The notes under the pieces are model-generated. The model was not told the DNA's origin. It saw only the letters and a program-made list of their open reading frames with translations, and made no database searches. A DNA stretch of 8,129 nt from DASXIW01 sp036497785 (GTDB taxonomy: Bacteria; Pseudomonadota; Alphaproteobacteria; Acetobacterales; Acetobacteraceae). Location: contig DASXIW010000102.1 of assembly GCA_036497785.1 (NCBI GenBank), positions 1 to 8,129 on the forward strand, written 5' to 3'. The translations under genes were made by a program, and so were the position numbers. Below are positions 1-6,786 of this stretch, piece by piece. How positions within the stretch are numbered: position 1 is the stretch's first letter; each line of letters starts with the position of its first letter.

Positions 1-1020
1 GGACTTCATGGCGGTATGCGTGCCCTTGATCTTCGGCACGTTCAGGAACCCCGCCGTATCGCCCACCAGGCAGCCACCGGGGAAGGTCAGCTTCGGTATC
101 GATTGCCAGCCGCCCTCGCTCAATGCGCGCGCGCCATAGGCCACGCGCCGGCCGCCTTCGAAATGCCTGCTGATGGCGGGGTGGGTTTTCAGCCGCTGCA
201 TTTCCTCGAACGGATTGAGCCAGGGATTGCGATAATCAAGACCGACCACGAATCCGTAGGACACGTAGCTCTCGCCCCAGTGATACAGCCAAGACCCGCC
301 ATAGGTCTGGCTGTCCATCGGCCAGCCGATGGAATGCTCGATCAGGCCGGGCCGGTGGTGCTCTTTCGGGATCTCCCACAGCTCCTTCACGCCGATACCG
401 AAGGTCTGCGGGTCGCAGTCCCGGCGCAGATCGAAGCGCGCGAACAAATGCTTGGTCAGGCTGCCGCGGCAACCTTCGGCAAAGATCGTGTAGCGAGCAC
501 GCAATTCCATGCCGGGCGCGTAGTTCGGGCCGTGCTCGCCGTCGCGCAGCACGCCCATGTCTCCGGTCGCCACACCGACGACCCGGCCATCCTGCTCAAG
601 CACCTCGGCCGCGGCGAAGCCGGGATAGATCTCCACCCCCAACGCCTCAGCCTGCTCGCCGAGCCAGCGGCAGACATTGCCGAGCGAGACAACGTAGTTA
701 CCCTTGTTGTGCATGGTCGGCGGCGTCGGCAGCCGGATGGACGCGCCCTTGGTCAGGAACAGGAAACGGTCCTCGCTCGCCGGCGTGGTCAGCGGTGCCG
801 CGCGTTCGCGCCAGTCGGGCAGCAGCTCGTTCAGCGCGCGCGGTTCGATCACGGCGCCGGAGAGGATGTGGGCGCCAAGCTCGGCACCTTTCTCCACCAC
901 GCAGATCGCGGCATCCGGCGCCAGCTGCTTCAGCCGGATGGCGGCGGCCAAGCCTGACGGGCCGGCTCCCACGATCACCACGTCGAACTCCATCTGCTCA
1001 CGCATCGCGCTCTCGGACAT
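1..1020 (-). CDS. Electron-transfer flavoprotein:ubiquinone oxidoreductase, N-terminal part (3' end beyond window)
   Basis: Membrane-associated flavo-iron-sulphur enzyme that passes electrons from reduced ETF (fatty-acid and amino-acid dehydrogenases) to ubiquinone. The 340 visible residues stay open to the left edge. A Rossmann FAD motif VGAGPSG lies at residues 17-23, followed by the acidic VVEK (41-44) and the ETF-QO-typical stretches LGAHILSGAV (48-57), AEGCRGSLTK (181-190) and LVGDTAGFLNVPKIKGTHTA (318-337), the last a FAD/quinone-domain signature. Families members run to about 550 residues, so roughly the last 200, including the 4Fe-4S cysteines, are outside the window. The start at 1020 is chosen because GGAGGGAG (1025-1032) sits 4 nt upstream; in-frame Met6 and Met10 lack such a site. 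It is divergent from the glycosylase gene. Identity is firm from motif order; quinone reduction is family knowledge. Confidence 0.95.
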   Translation of the reverse strand, partial: MSESAMREQMEFDVVIVGAGPSGLAAAIRLKQLAPDAAICVVEKGAELGAHILSGAVIEPRALNELLPDWRERAAPLTTPASEDRFLFLTKGASIRLPTPPTMHNKGNYVVSLGNVCRWLGEQAEALGVEIYPGFAAAEVLEQDGRVVGVATGDMGVLRDGEHGPNYAPGMELRARYTIFAEGCRGSLTKHLFARFDLRRDCDPQTFGIGVKELWEIPKEHHRPGLIEHSIGWPMDSQTYGGSWLYHWGESYVSYGFVVGLDYRNPWLNPFEEMQRLKTHPAISRHFEGGRRVAYGARALSEGGWQSIPKLTFPGGCLVGDTAGFLNVPKIKGTHTAMKS

Positions 1021-1031
1021 GCTTCTCCCTC

Positions 1032-1056
1032 CGCCGCCCAGGAAAACAGGGCGGCG
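1032..1056 (-). promoter_or_regulatory. Perfect 8-bp hairpin in the ETF-QO leader, touching the Shine-Dalgarno
   Basis: On the minus strand CGCCGCCC and GGGCGGCG form an uninterrupted 8-bp G/C stem around a 9-nt loop (TGTTTTCCT). The 3' arm ends on the first G of the ribosome-binding site GGAGGGAG. There is no U-tract, so it is not a terminator. It could modulate translation or mRNA stability; that role is inference. The inverted repeat itself is directly visible. Confidence 0.5.
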
Positions 1057-1061
1057 CATGC

Positions 1062-1090
1062 AAGTTAGGCAGACTGCCTGCGTTGCGCAA
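1062..1090 (-). promoter_or_regulatory. Candidate sigma70-type promoter for ETF-QO
   Basis: Reading leftwards, TTGCGC (1085-1090) and TAACTT (1062-1067) are separated by 17 nt. Only the TTG core and the T, A and final T of the -10 match consensus, so the match is modest. The predicted start near 1055 would place the leader hairpin at the very 5' end of the transcript. Confidence 0.35.
1067..1079. repeat. Palindrome AGGCAG-A-CTGCCT in the divergent intergenic region
   Basis: A perfect 6-bp inverted repeat with a 1-nt centre lies in the spacer of the candidate ETF-QO promoter. It is a possible operator. A second short palindrome, TTGCGCAA, follows at 1083-1090 and overlaps the candidate -35. 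No regulator is recognised. Confidence 0.35.
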
Positions 1091-1118
1091 AACCCGGTCC
1101 CAGGCGAAGACTAGCGGC

Positions 1119-1943
1119 ATGGACGCATTGGCTGCCTTGCGGCTGCAGATGGAATGGGGCGTGGACGAGGCGCTGGGCGAGGCGCCGGTCGATCGGCTGG
1201 CCGCACGCCCCCCTGCCGCGCCGGCCACACCCCCTGCTGAGCCGGCTGCCGCCCGCGCATCCACCGGATCGGCGCCGCAACGCGCGCCTGCCGCGCCGCC
1301 CCCGCATTCCTCCCCCCTCGCCCGGGCGGAGTCCCTCGCCGCTGCCGCCGCCACGCGCGAGGAACTGCGCGCGGCGCTGGCGGGCTTTGATGGCTGCGCC
1401 CTGGCCACAACGGCCACGAACCTGGTCTTCGCGGACGGCAACCCCGTGTCCGGCCTGATGCTGATCGGCGAGGGACCGGGTGCGGAAGAAGACCGCGCCG
1501 GCAAGCCCTTCGTTGGCCAATCCGGCCAGTTTCTCGACCGCATGCTGGCCAGCATCGGCCTGGATCGCAGCCAGTTTCTCATCACCAACGTCATTCCCTG
1601 GCGCCCGCCCGGCAATCGCAACCCGACCGATGCTGAGATCCTGCTCTGCCTGCCATTCCTGCTGCGCCACATTGCCTTGGTAAGACCGCGTAGGCTGATC
1701 CTGCTGGGCGCCATCGCCGCCCAGTCAGTTACAAAAAGCAACACAGGCATTCGCAAACTGCGGGGCCGCTGGTTGGATGCGACCATCCCGGGCCTGGATC
1801 AGCCCATCCCCGCGTTGCCGATGCTGCACCCAGCCTATCTGCTGCGAACCCCAGGCGCGAAGCGGGATGCGTGGGAGGATCTGCGCCTGCTCCGCCGGAC
1901 GCTCGATGCCGATGCTGCCAGAGGCGCAATTGTCAAGGGTTGA
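1119..1943 (+). CDS. Uracil-DNA glycosylase, family-4-like (alphaproteobacterial variant)
   Basis: Base-excision repair enzyme that removes uracil from DNA; 274 residues, cytoplasmic. Residues 1-27 form a helical head of the alphaproteobacterial type (MEWGVDEAL), then a Pro/Ala-rich linker (about 29-68), then the glycosylase core. Motif A is GEGPGAEED (117-125; the family usually has GEAPG), followed by KPFVGQSGQFLD (129-140), NVIPWRPPGNRNPT (157-170) and the uracil-binding loop HPAYLLR (237-243). Of the four cysteines that normally hold a 4Fe-4S cluster only C93 and C177 remain; the others are F90 and W161, so a normal cluster is unlikely. The ATG at 1119 is chosen because it begins the conserved head; the frame is open upstream to 795 but that stretch overlaps the ETF-QO gene and has no family sequence. 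The ribosome site is weak (AGGCGAAG). It is first in a run with slt and moaB. Confidence 0.9.
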   Translation: MDALAALRLQMEWGVDEALGEAPVDRLAARPPAAPATPPAEPAAARASTGSAPQRAPAAPPPHSSPLARAESLAAAAATREELRAALAGFDGCALATTATNLVFADGNPVSGLMLIGEGPGAEEDRAGKPFVGQSGQFLDRMLASIGLDRSQFLITNVIPWRPPGNRNPTDAEILLCLPFLLRHIALVRPRRLILLGAIAAQSVTKSNTGIRKLRGRWLDATIPGLDQPIPALPMLHPAYLLRTPGAKRDAWEDLRLLRRTLDADAARGAIVKG

Positions 1944-1963
1944 GGGGGGCGTTCTCTTTTTTT
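1942..1963 (+). terminator. Weak intrinsic-terminator candidate after the glycosylase
   Basis: GAGGG (1942-1946, overlapping the stop codon) can pair with TTCTC (1952-1956) using two G-U pairs around a 5-nt loop, directly followed by seven T (1957-1963). The stem is short and weak, so termination would be partial at best. The T-run is conspicuous in such GC-rich DNA. The rest of the 79-nt gap to slt holds no clear promoter. Confidence 0.3.
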
Positions 1964-2022
1964 GATTTTCGTCCCATCGGATGCGCTTGCGCCGCACGCA
2001 GCCCCCCGTGTAGGCCAGCCTC

Positions 2023-3909
2023 ATGCGAGGCATCGGATACACGCTCGCCCGAACTCCTGCCGCCCGCGCGTTCCTTGCCGGTGCGGCGCTTCTGGCCAGT
2101 GCTTCGGCACAGCGGGCGTTCGCGCAACCACATGACACGATCGGCACCGACGAGACGGCGCTGGCGATTCCGCGCGTCGCGCCGCGCGGTGCGGCCGGTG
2201 TGGCGTTGCCGCAGCCATTGCCGCCCAGCGAGGCCGCACGCATCCGCCGGATCTTCGCCATGCAGGCGCGTGGCGACATTCCCGCCGCCCTGCGCGAAAA
2301 CGGCCAGATCGACACATCCACGTCGCTCGGCCGCGCCATGCGGGGTTACGTCCTGGCGGACCGCTATCTCGGCCGATTCACCCGCCCCGGCGCGGACGAG
2401 CTGAAGGCCTGGCTGGATAACTGGTCCGAGTTGACGGACGCGCCGGCGGTGCACAACCTGCTGCTGGTGCGCCTGCCGCGCGGCGCCAAGCCACCGCCGC
2501 TGCCGGTGACTCCCAGCCTGACCGACACCGCCCCCATGGCGCCGGTGCCCGAGGAGACCGAATCCGCCGGGCTCGGTGTGGACCGCAACCCAAGTCTCGA
2601 CCGTGCGGTGTACGAGGCTGCCCGCTCCGGGCATCCCTATGCCGCCGCGCGACTGATCGCCCGCCAGAGCAACATCTCGTCCGCCTATGCCGCCCTGTTG
2701 CGCGGCGAGGCCGCACAGATCCTGTTCACGCACAACCAGGACCGCGAGGCCTACGACACCGCTTCCGCCGGCGTGCGCAACTGTGCCCGCGGCGGCCCCT
2801 GCCAGGAAGCCGCCCTGCCCGCCTATGTGGCCGGCCTGGCCGCCTGGCGCATGGACCGGCCCGGCCTCGCCCGCCCGATGTTCGAGGCCGCCTGGCGTGC
2901 CGGGCTGACCACCTCGGCGCTGAAGGCCGGCGCGGCGTTCTGGGCCGCGCGCGCGCATCTCTACACCCACGATCCCGCCGCCTACGTGCCCTGGATGCAG
3001 AAAGCGGCGGAACAGCGAAACACGTTCTACGGATTGCTGGCCCGGCGCGGTCTGGGTCTCAATTTTGGCTTCGTCGCTGGGCAGCGTGAAACCCTGTCCG
3101 AGGCGGATATCGACGCCGTCGCCGCCACGCCCGAAGGATTGCGCGCCTTTGCGCTGCTGCAGGTCGGCCAGTCCGATCGCGCCGAGGCCGAGTTGCGACG
3201 CCTGTGGCCCGCCGCACAGTGCAACACCGAGCTGGGCCGCGCCATCATGCTGGTTGCGGCCAATGCCGGGCTCGCCGATCTCGCTGCCCAACTGGCCGAT
3301 CTCGTACAGACCAGCGACGGGCGGCCGCGCGACGGCACACGCTTCGCCGTGCCCCGCCTGCGCCCGGCCGGCGGTTTCACCGTCGATCCCGCCATGGTCT
3401 ATGCGCTGGCCCGCACCGAATCGAATTTCGACGCCGGCATGGTCTCCTCCGCGGGGGCACGTGGGTTGATGCAGATCATGCCGGACACGGCGCGCTTCAT
3501 CGTGCACGCCACCAACGGCAACGGAATGGACGGCACGCTGCACGACCCCGCCATGAATCTCAATCTCGGCCAGCGCTATGTCGCCTACCTCGCCACCAAC
3601 GAGGTGGTCGGCGGCGACCTGATCCGCCTGCTTGCCAGCTACAATTCCGGGCCCGGAAACTTCGCGCGCTGGAGCGAGAAAGTGCGCGACGGCGGTGACC
3701 CGCTGATGTTCATCGAGGCGATTCCCATCGACGAGACCCGCGCCTTCGTGCCGCGCGTGCTGACCTATACCTGGATCTACGCCGCCCGCCTGCATTTGCC
3801 CACGCCGAGCCTTGATGAACTCGCAGTCGGTTTCTGGCCGCGCTATCATGACATGGAAATGGCTGACACGCATGCGACGACCGAGGCGCGTGCCAGCCGC
3901 ATCCACTGA
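2023..3909 (+). CDS. slt: Exported soluble lytic murein transglycosylase (Slt family, GH23)
   Basis: Periplasmic enzyme that cleaves the MurNAc-GlcNAc bond of peptidoglycan, forming 1,6-anhydromuropeptides. At 628 residues it is close to the usual Slt70 length. A signal peptide is visible: basic start with R3 and R10, hydrophobic AFLAGAALLASASA (16-29), likely cleavage after ASA (29) or AFA (34). There is no lipobox. About residues 190-430 are alanine-rich helical repeats like the Slt U-domain. The C-terminal lysozyme-like domain has ARTESNFD (463-470) with catalytic E466, GARGLMQIMPDTA (478-490) and ASYNSGPGNFARW (538-550), all diagnostic. C254 and C260 could form a periplasmic disulphide. 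The ribosome site at the chosen ATG is weak, but this start gives a complete signal peptide. It ends 18 nt before moaB, suggesting an operon. Confidence 0.95.
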   Translation: MRGIGYTLARTPAARAFLAGAALLASASAQRAFAQPHDTIGTDETALAIPRVAPRGAAGVALPQPLPPSEAARIRRIFAMQARGDIPAALRENGQIDTSTSLGRAMRGYVLADRYLGRFTRPGADELKAWLDNWSELTDAPAVHNLLLVRLPRGAKPPPLPVTPSLTDTAPMAPVPEETESAGLGVDRNPSLDRAVYEAARSGHPYAAARLIARQSNISSAYAALLRGEAAQILFTHNQDREAYDTASAGVRNCARGGPCQEAALPAYVAGLAAWRMDRPGLARPMFEAAWRAGLTTSALKAGAAFWAARAHLYTHDPAAYVPWMQKAAEQRNTFYGLLARRGLGLNFGFVAGQRETLSEADIDAVAATPEGLRAFALLQVGQSDRAEAELRRLWPAAQCNTELGRAIMLVAANAGLADLAAQLADLVQTSDGRPRDGTRFAVPRLRPAGGFTVDPAMVYALARTESNFDAGMVSSAGARGLMQIMPDTARFIVHATNGNGMDGTLHDPAMNLNLGQRYVAYLATNEVVGGDLIRLLASYNSGPGNFARWSEKVRDGGDPLMFIEAIPIDETRAFVPRVLTYTWIYAARLHLPTPSLDELAVGFWPRYHDMEMADTHATTEARASRIH

Positions 3910-3927
3910 CAAAAGGAAGCGCAGGAC

Positions 3928-4473
3928 ATGAGCCGTATCGACGAAACCCGCAGCTTCATCGCTGTGAACATCGCGGTGCTCACCGTCTCGGACACCCGCA
4001 CCAGCGCCAACGACACATCGGGCGACGCGCTCGCCGGGCGCATCGAGGCCGCGGGGCACCACGTCGCCGCGCGCGCGATCGAACGTGACGATGCAGATAT
4101 GATCGAAAAACTTCTGAAGAGCTGGATCGCCGACCCCAGGATCGACGTGGTGATCACCACCGGCGGCACCGGCATTACCGGCCGCGACGTGACCCCCGAG
4201 GCGTTCGAGCGCGTGCTGGAAAAACGCATCGAAGGCTTCGGCGAATTATTCCGCATGTTGAGCTACCAAAAGATCGGCACCTCCACCATGCAATCGCGCG
4301 CACTGGGCGGCGTTGCAGGCGGCACCTATCTGTTTGCCCTGCCGGGCAGCACTGGCGCGGTGAAGGATGCGTGGGACGACATCCTGCTATGGCAGCTAGA
4401 TGCCCGCCACCGGCCATGCAATCTCGTCGAGCTGATGCCACGATTGCAGGAGCATGTGAAGGCGGCGGAATAG
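3928..4473 (+). CDS. moaB: Molybdenum cofactor biosynthesis protein MoaB (MogA/MoaB family)
   Basis: Cytoplasmic protein of molybdopterin biosynthesis. MogA-type relatives adenylylate molybdopterin before molybdate insertion; E. coli MoaB itself is not clearly required. At 181 residues it matches MoaB length. The fold's motifs are VLTVSDTRT (17-25), the molybdopterin/nucleotide loop TTGGTGITGRDVTPEA (77-92) with D87, FGELFRMLSYQKIGTSTMQS (104-123), and LPGSTGAVKDAWD (138-150). The stretch QLDARHRPCN (156-165) closely resembles the end of E. coli MoaB, favouring MoaB over MogA. AAGGAAG (3913-3919) lies 8 nt before the ATG. Transcription is probably shared with slt. The convergent gap to the hydrolase (4474-4513) shows no clear terminator hairpin. 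Subfamily assignment is good; the exact reaction is inferred. Confidence 0.93.
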   Translation: MSRIDETRSFIAVNIAVLTVSDTRTSANDTSGDALAGRIEAAGHHVAARAIERDDADMIEKLLKSWIADPRIDVVITTGGTGITGRDVTPEAFERVLEKRIEGFGELFRMLSYQKIGTSTMQSRALGGVAGGTYLFALPGSTGAVKDAWDDILLWQLDARHRPCNLVELMPRLQEHVKAAE

Positions 4474-4513
4474 GGACCGGAGACCTGCGCTCTTGTAGCC
4501 TTCCTGACTTCGC

Positions 4514-5322
4514 TTAGGGCTTGACCCACTGCGCCAGAAAAGCCTGCACGCGTGCGTAGCTGTCCACGGCGGAGGTCGGGTTGTACTGCATCGGATGCCC
4601 TTCCCGGAACCGCCGCGACGTCAGCCGCTGATTGTCGAAGCTGTGCACCGTGCCCGGATAGATCGTCTCGGAAAATGGCTGATTGCCGCTGAGGTTTCTG
4701 CCGAATTCGGCACAGCTCCGGGAGGATCTCCCCAAGTGTCCTCGTCGCCCGCCAGCAGCGGCACTGTGCCGTGTGCCGCGGCATTGCGGCAGCTGCCGTA
4801 ATAATCGACAGCGGCGCGTAGCAGACCGGGATACATCCCGGCGAAGCCCCGCTGCGTCACCGTCACCGCCGTGCTGCCGCCATCGGAGAATCCGATCACC
4901 GCGATCCGCGCGCCATCGATGTCTGGCCGCGTGCGCAGAAACATTGTCGCGTCCAGCCCATCGCCCGCGCGGTCCGCGCTGGTCACCAGAGGCTGGTTGG
5001 CCGACGCGCAAACCGTGGTCACACCGCGCGGACCGAAGCTGTCCATGATCAGGCTCGCATAGCCCCAATCCGCCAGCCGCCCGACCCATGGCGCGAGTTG
5101 CGCGCCACGCCCAATTCCGGCGCAGCCATGCAACAGGATCACCACCGGGAAAGGGCCGCGCCCGTCCGGCGTGGTCAGGCTGCCTGGAGGCGGCTGCGGT
5201 GGCGGCTGCGCGCCGGCGAAGGGCTGCACCCTCTCAGTGCGCGCCAAGGCCGCTCCAGCGAAACTTGCCAGCATGGCAGCCAAGGCGATGCAACGCAGTC
5301 GGTGCCGGCGATGCGGATTCAT
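4514..5322 (-). pseudogene. Exported dienelactone-hydrolase-like alpha/beta hydrolase, disrupted by a -1 frameshift
   Basis: The first frame reads 233 residues from 5322 to a stop at 4621-4623. It has a signal peptide (hydrophobic about 11-28, probable cleavage after ALA at 27), an oxyanion-type HGCAG (65-69), the nucleophile elbow GFSDGG with S146, and the acid region LLAGDEDTW (189-197). After about P201 the family sequence continues only in another frame: SCAEFGRNLSGN, then YPGTVHSFDN with the expected catalytic His (codon 4643-4645), ending at 4514. Adding one base in the CCC at 4720-4722 (plus-strand GGG) or the GGGG at 4730-4733 would restore 269 residues. As written, the product lacks the triad histidine and ends in unrelated residues. 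S146 replaces the Cys of classical dienelactone hydrolase; substrate unknown. Its ATG overlaps the ClC stop. A true mutation and a sequencing indel cannot be told apart here. Confidence 0.82.
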
Positions 5323-6677
5323 GCGACTTTCTCCTCCTGCGTCGACGGAACCTGCGGCCGCGCCGGCTGCCGCTCCACGGCAACCAGGAAACGCCGCGCC
5401 AGCGTGCCGTATAGCGGCCGGCGGCACACCAGCCGTGATACCCCAAACGCCAGAAGTGCTGTCGCCAGCAACGAAATCGTCATGTTCTGGTTGTCCGTCA
5501 TCTCCATCACGATCACCGTGGAGGTGATCGGCGCCTGTGTGACGCCGGCAAAATACCCGACCATGCCGAGCAGTACCACCGCGCCCGATGGCGCGCCCGG
5601 CACGAGATGGGCCAGCCATTGTCCCAGCCCCGCCCCCACCGACAAAGACGGCGCGAAGATGCCGCCTGGAATGCCGGACAGATACGAAACCAGCGTGGCC
5701 AGCAGCTTCAACAGCGGATACATCACCGGCAGATGCGAATCCGCGCGCAGCATGCTGTTGGCTTGCGCATAGCCGGTGCCATAGGTCGTATTGCCGGACA
5801 GCGCGCCAATGACCGCAAGCGCCAGGCCGCAACCCGCCGCGAACAGCAGCGGATGGCGGATCAGCCAGCGCCCCGCCGCCCCCGGAAGACCTCGCGCGGC
5901 GGTGATCAGCACCTGCGAGAACGCGCCCCCCGCAAGCCCGCCAGCCAGCGCGCACACCGCCACCGCCAGCCAACCTGCGCCGAAATGCAGATCCACCGAG
6001 ATGACCCCGAAATAGGAGTAGTTGCCCGCCAGCGCGAGCGTGGTGATGCCCGCCAGGATCACCGCGCCCAACACCGTGCCCGAGGTTCGCGCCTCAAAGG
6101 AATGCGCCAGTTCCTCGATGGCGAATACAATGCCGGCCAGCGGCGTGTTGAACGCCGCGGACACGCCCGCCGCCCCGCCCGCCAGCACCAGGCCGCGCTG
6201 CAGATCCAGCCGCGGCAGCCGCAACTGCCGCCCGAGCGCGTGCATCACCGCCGCGCTCACCTGCACCGTCGGCCCCTCACGGCCGATCGAGGCACCACTC
6301 AACAGACCCAGCAAAGTGAGAATGACCTTGCCGATCGCCACGCGCAGCGACAGCACGGCATCCATATCGGCCGCGTTGTGCATGTGCAGGGCGGCGATGG
6401 TCTGTGGAATGCCGCTTCCCTGGGCGCCCGGAAACACCTTGCGCGTCAACAGCACCGCTATGGTCAACCCCGCCGGCGCCATGACGAACACCAGCCAACT
6501 TCGGTCATGGGTGATGGCTTGGAACAGCAATTGCGCCTGGTCCGCAGCCCAGGCGAACGCAATGGCCAGCAGCGCCACGATCACCGCCCCCAGCCAGAAC
6601 ACCACCCGCCGCAGCCATTGCCGGGGCGACAGCAGCGGCAGCCTTGCCATGCGCCGCAGACGGCTCCGGCTGCTCAT
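5319..6677 (-). CDS. ClC-family H+/Cl- exchange transporter
   Basis: Inner-membrane chloride/proton antiporter, 452 residues with many hydrophobic helices. All three anion-pathway signatures are present: GSGIP (87-91, S88), GREGP (132-136, gating E134) and GGIFAP (338-343, F341), plus the central tyrosine in PLYGT (Y423). The pair E188-E189 in VFAIEEL matches the intracellular proton glutamate of E. coli ClcA (E203), so an exchanger is more likely than a passive channel. There is no C-terminal CBS domain. The chosen ATG at 6677 gives a short basic lead (RSRLRRMARLP) before the first helix; Met10 (6650) is an alternative, and neither has a strong ribosome site. The frame runs on to a GTG at 6785, but that has no family sequence. 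It overlaps the downstream hydrolase by 4 nt (ATGA). In bacteria such exchangers can serve acid resistance; that role here is inference. Confidence 0.94.
   Translation of the reverse strand: MSSRSRLRRMARLPLLSPRQWLRRVVFWLGAVIVALLAIAFAWAADQAQLLFQAITHDRSWLVFVMAPAGLTIAVLLTRKVFPGAQGSGIPQTIAALHMHNAADMDAVLSLRVAIGKVILTLLGLLSGASIGREGPTVQVSAAVMHALGRQLRLPRLDLQRGLVLAGGAAGVSAAFNTPLAGIVFAIEELAHSFEARTSGTVLGAVILAGITTLALAGNYSYFGVISVDLHFGAGWLAVAVCALAGGLAGGAFSQVLITAARGLPGAAGRWLIRHPLLFAAGCGLALAVIGALSGNTTYGTGYAQANSMLRADSHLPVMYPLLKLLATLVSYLSGIPGGIFAPSLSVGAGLGQWLAHLVPGAPSGAVVLLGMVGYFAGVTQAPITSTVIVMEMTDNQNMTISLLATALLAFGVSRLVCRRPLYGTLARRFLVAVERQPARPQVPSTQEEKVA
5331..5338 (-). promoter_or_regulatory. Strong Shine-Dalgarno of the hydrolase, inside the ClC 3' end
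   Basis: AGGAGGAG lies 8 nt upstream of the hydrolase ATG at 5322 and at the same time codes for the QEE near the end of the ClC protein. Together with the ATGA stop/start overlap it fixes the hydrolase start and argues for coupled translation from the ClC message. Confidence 0.8.
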
Positions 6678-6730
6678 CGGCCAAATGCCTGGAATAGCGT
6701 GGGGACGACCACAAAGTTCTTCATTCGTTC

Positions 6731-6760
6731 TTGACCTCCAGGCACCGGCTTGCCACTCTA
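6731..6760 (+). promoter_or_regulatory. Candidate promoter for the radical SAM gene
   Basis: CTTGACC (TTGACC at 6731-6736) is a good alphaproteobacterial -35. The -10 is poor: CACTCT/ACTCTA near 6754-6760 at 17-18 nt spacing. The likely ribosome site is GGGGA (6775-6779), 7 nt before the ATG at 6787. The same 109-bp region must also serve the divergent ClC gene, for which no convincing promoter was seen. Confidence 0.35.
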
Positions 6761-6767
6761 GGGCAAG
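6749..6767. repeat. Inverted repeat CTTGCC-N7-GGCAAG over the candidate -10
   Basis: A perfect 6-bp inverted repeat with a 7-nt centre (ACTCTAG) overlaps the presumed -10 and start region of the radical SAM promoter. It could be an operator or a small leader hairpin. Short repeats of this size can arise by chance. Confidence 0.3.
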
Positions 6768-6786
6768 AACGGACGGGGAACACACA

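Noticed and set aside
16..957. Plus-strand 313-codon frame over the left edge
   Set aside because: It is antisense to ETF-QO, whose minus-strand frame shows clear FAD and family motifs.
1933..4062. 709-codon open frame on the minus strand covering the whole transglycosylase gene
   Set aside because: It is exactly antisense to a gene with full Slt motifs, its translation is low-complexity Gly/Ala/Arg/His without recognisable domains, and such open antisense frames are expected in DNA this GC-rich.
4474..4513. Bidirectional terminator between convergent moaB and the hydrolase
   Set aside because: Only a 4-bp AGCC/GGCT pairing is visible in and just beyond the gap, without T-runs.
4718..4735. 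Programmed -1 ribosomal frameshifting in the hydrolase
   Set aside because: There is no X-XXY-YYZ slippery heptamer in the right phase (T-TGG-GGA and T-CCC-GGA do not fit), and no clear stimulatory hairpin was seen. A simple indel is more economical.
5323..5973. Long in-frame upstream extension of the hydrolase
   Set aside because: It lies inside the ClC coding region in another frame; the ATG at 5322 has a strong Shine-Dalgarno and begins a signal peptide.
5607..6734. Plus-strand 375-codon frame
   Set aside because: It is antisense to the ClC gene, rich in Arg/Gln/His, and has no domain signature.
6022..6786. 255-codon in-frame upstream extension of the radical SAM gene
   Set aside because: It lies antisense to ClC and has no family similarity; the ATG at 6787 has a ribosome site and begins the plausible protein.
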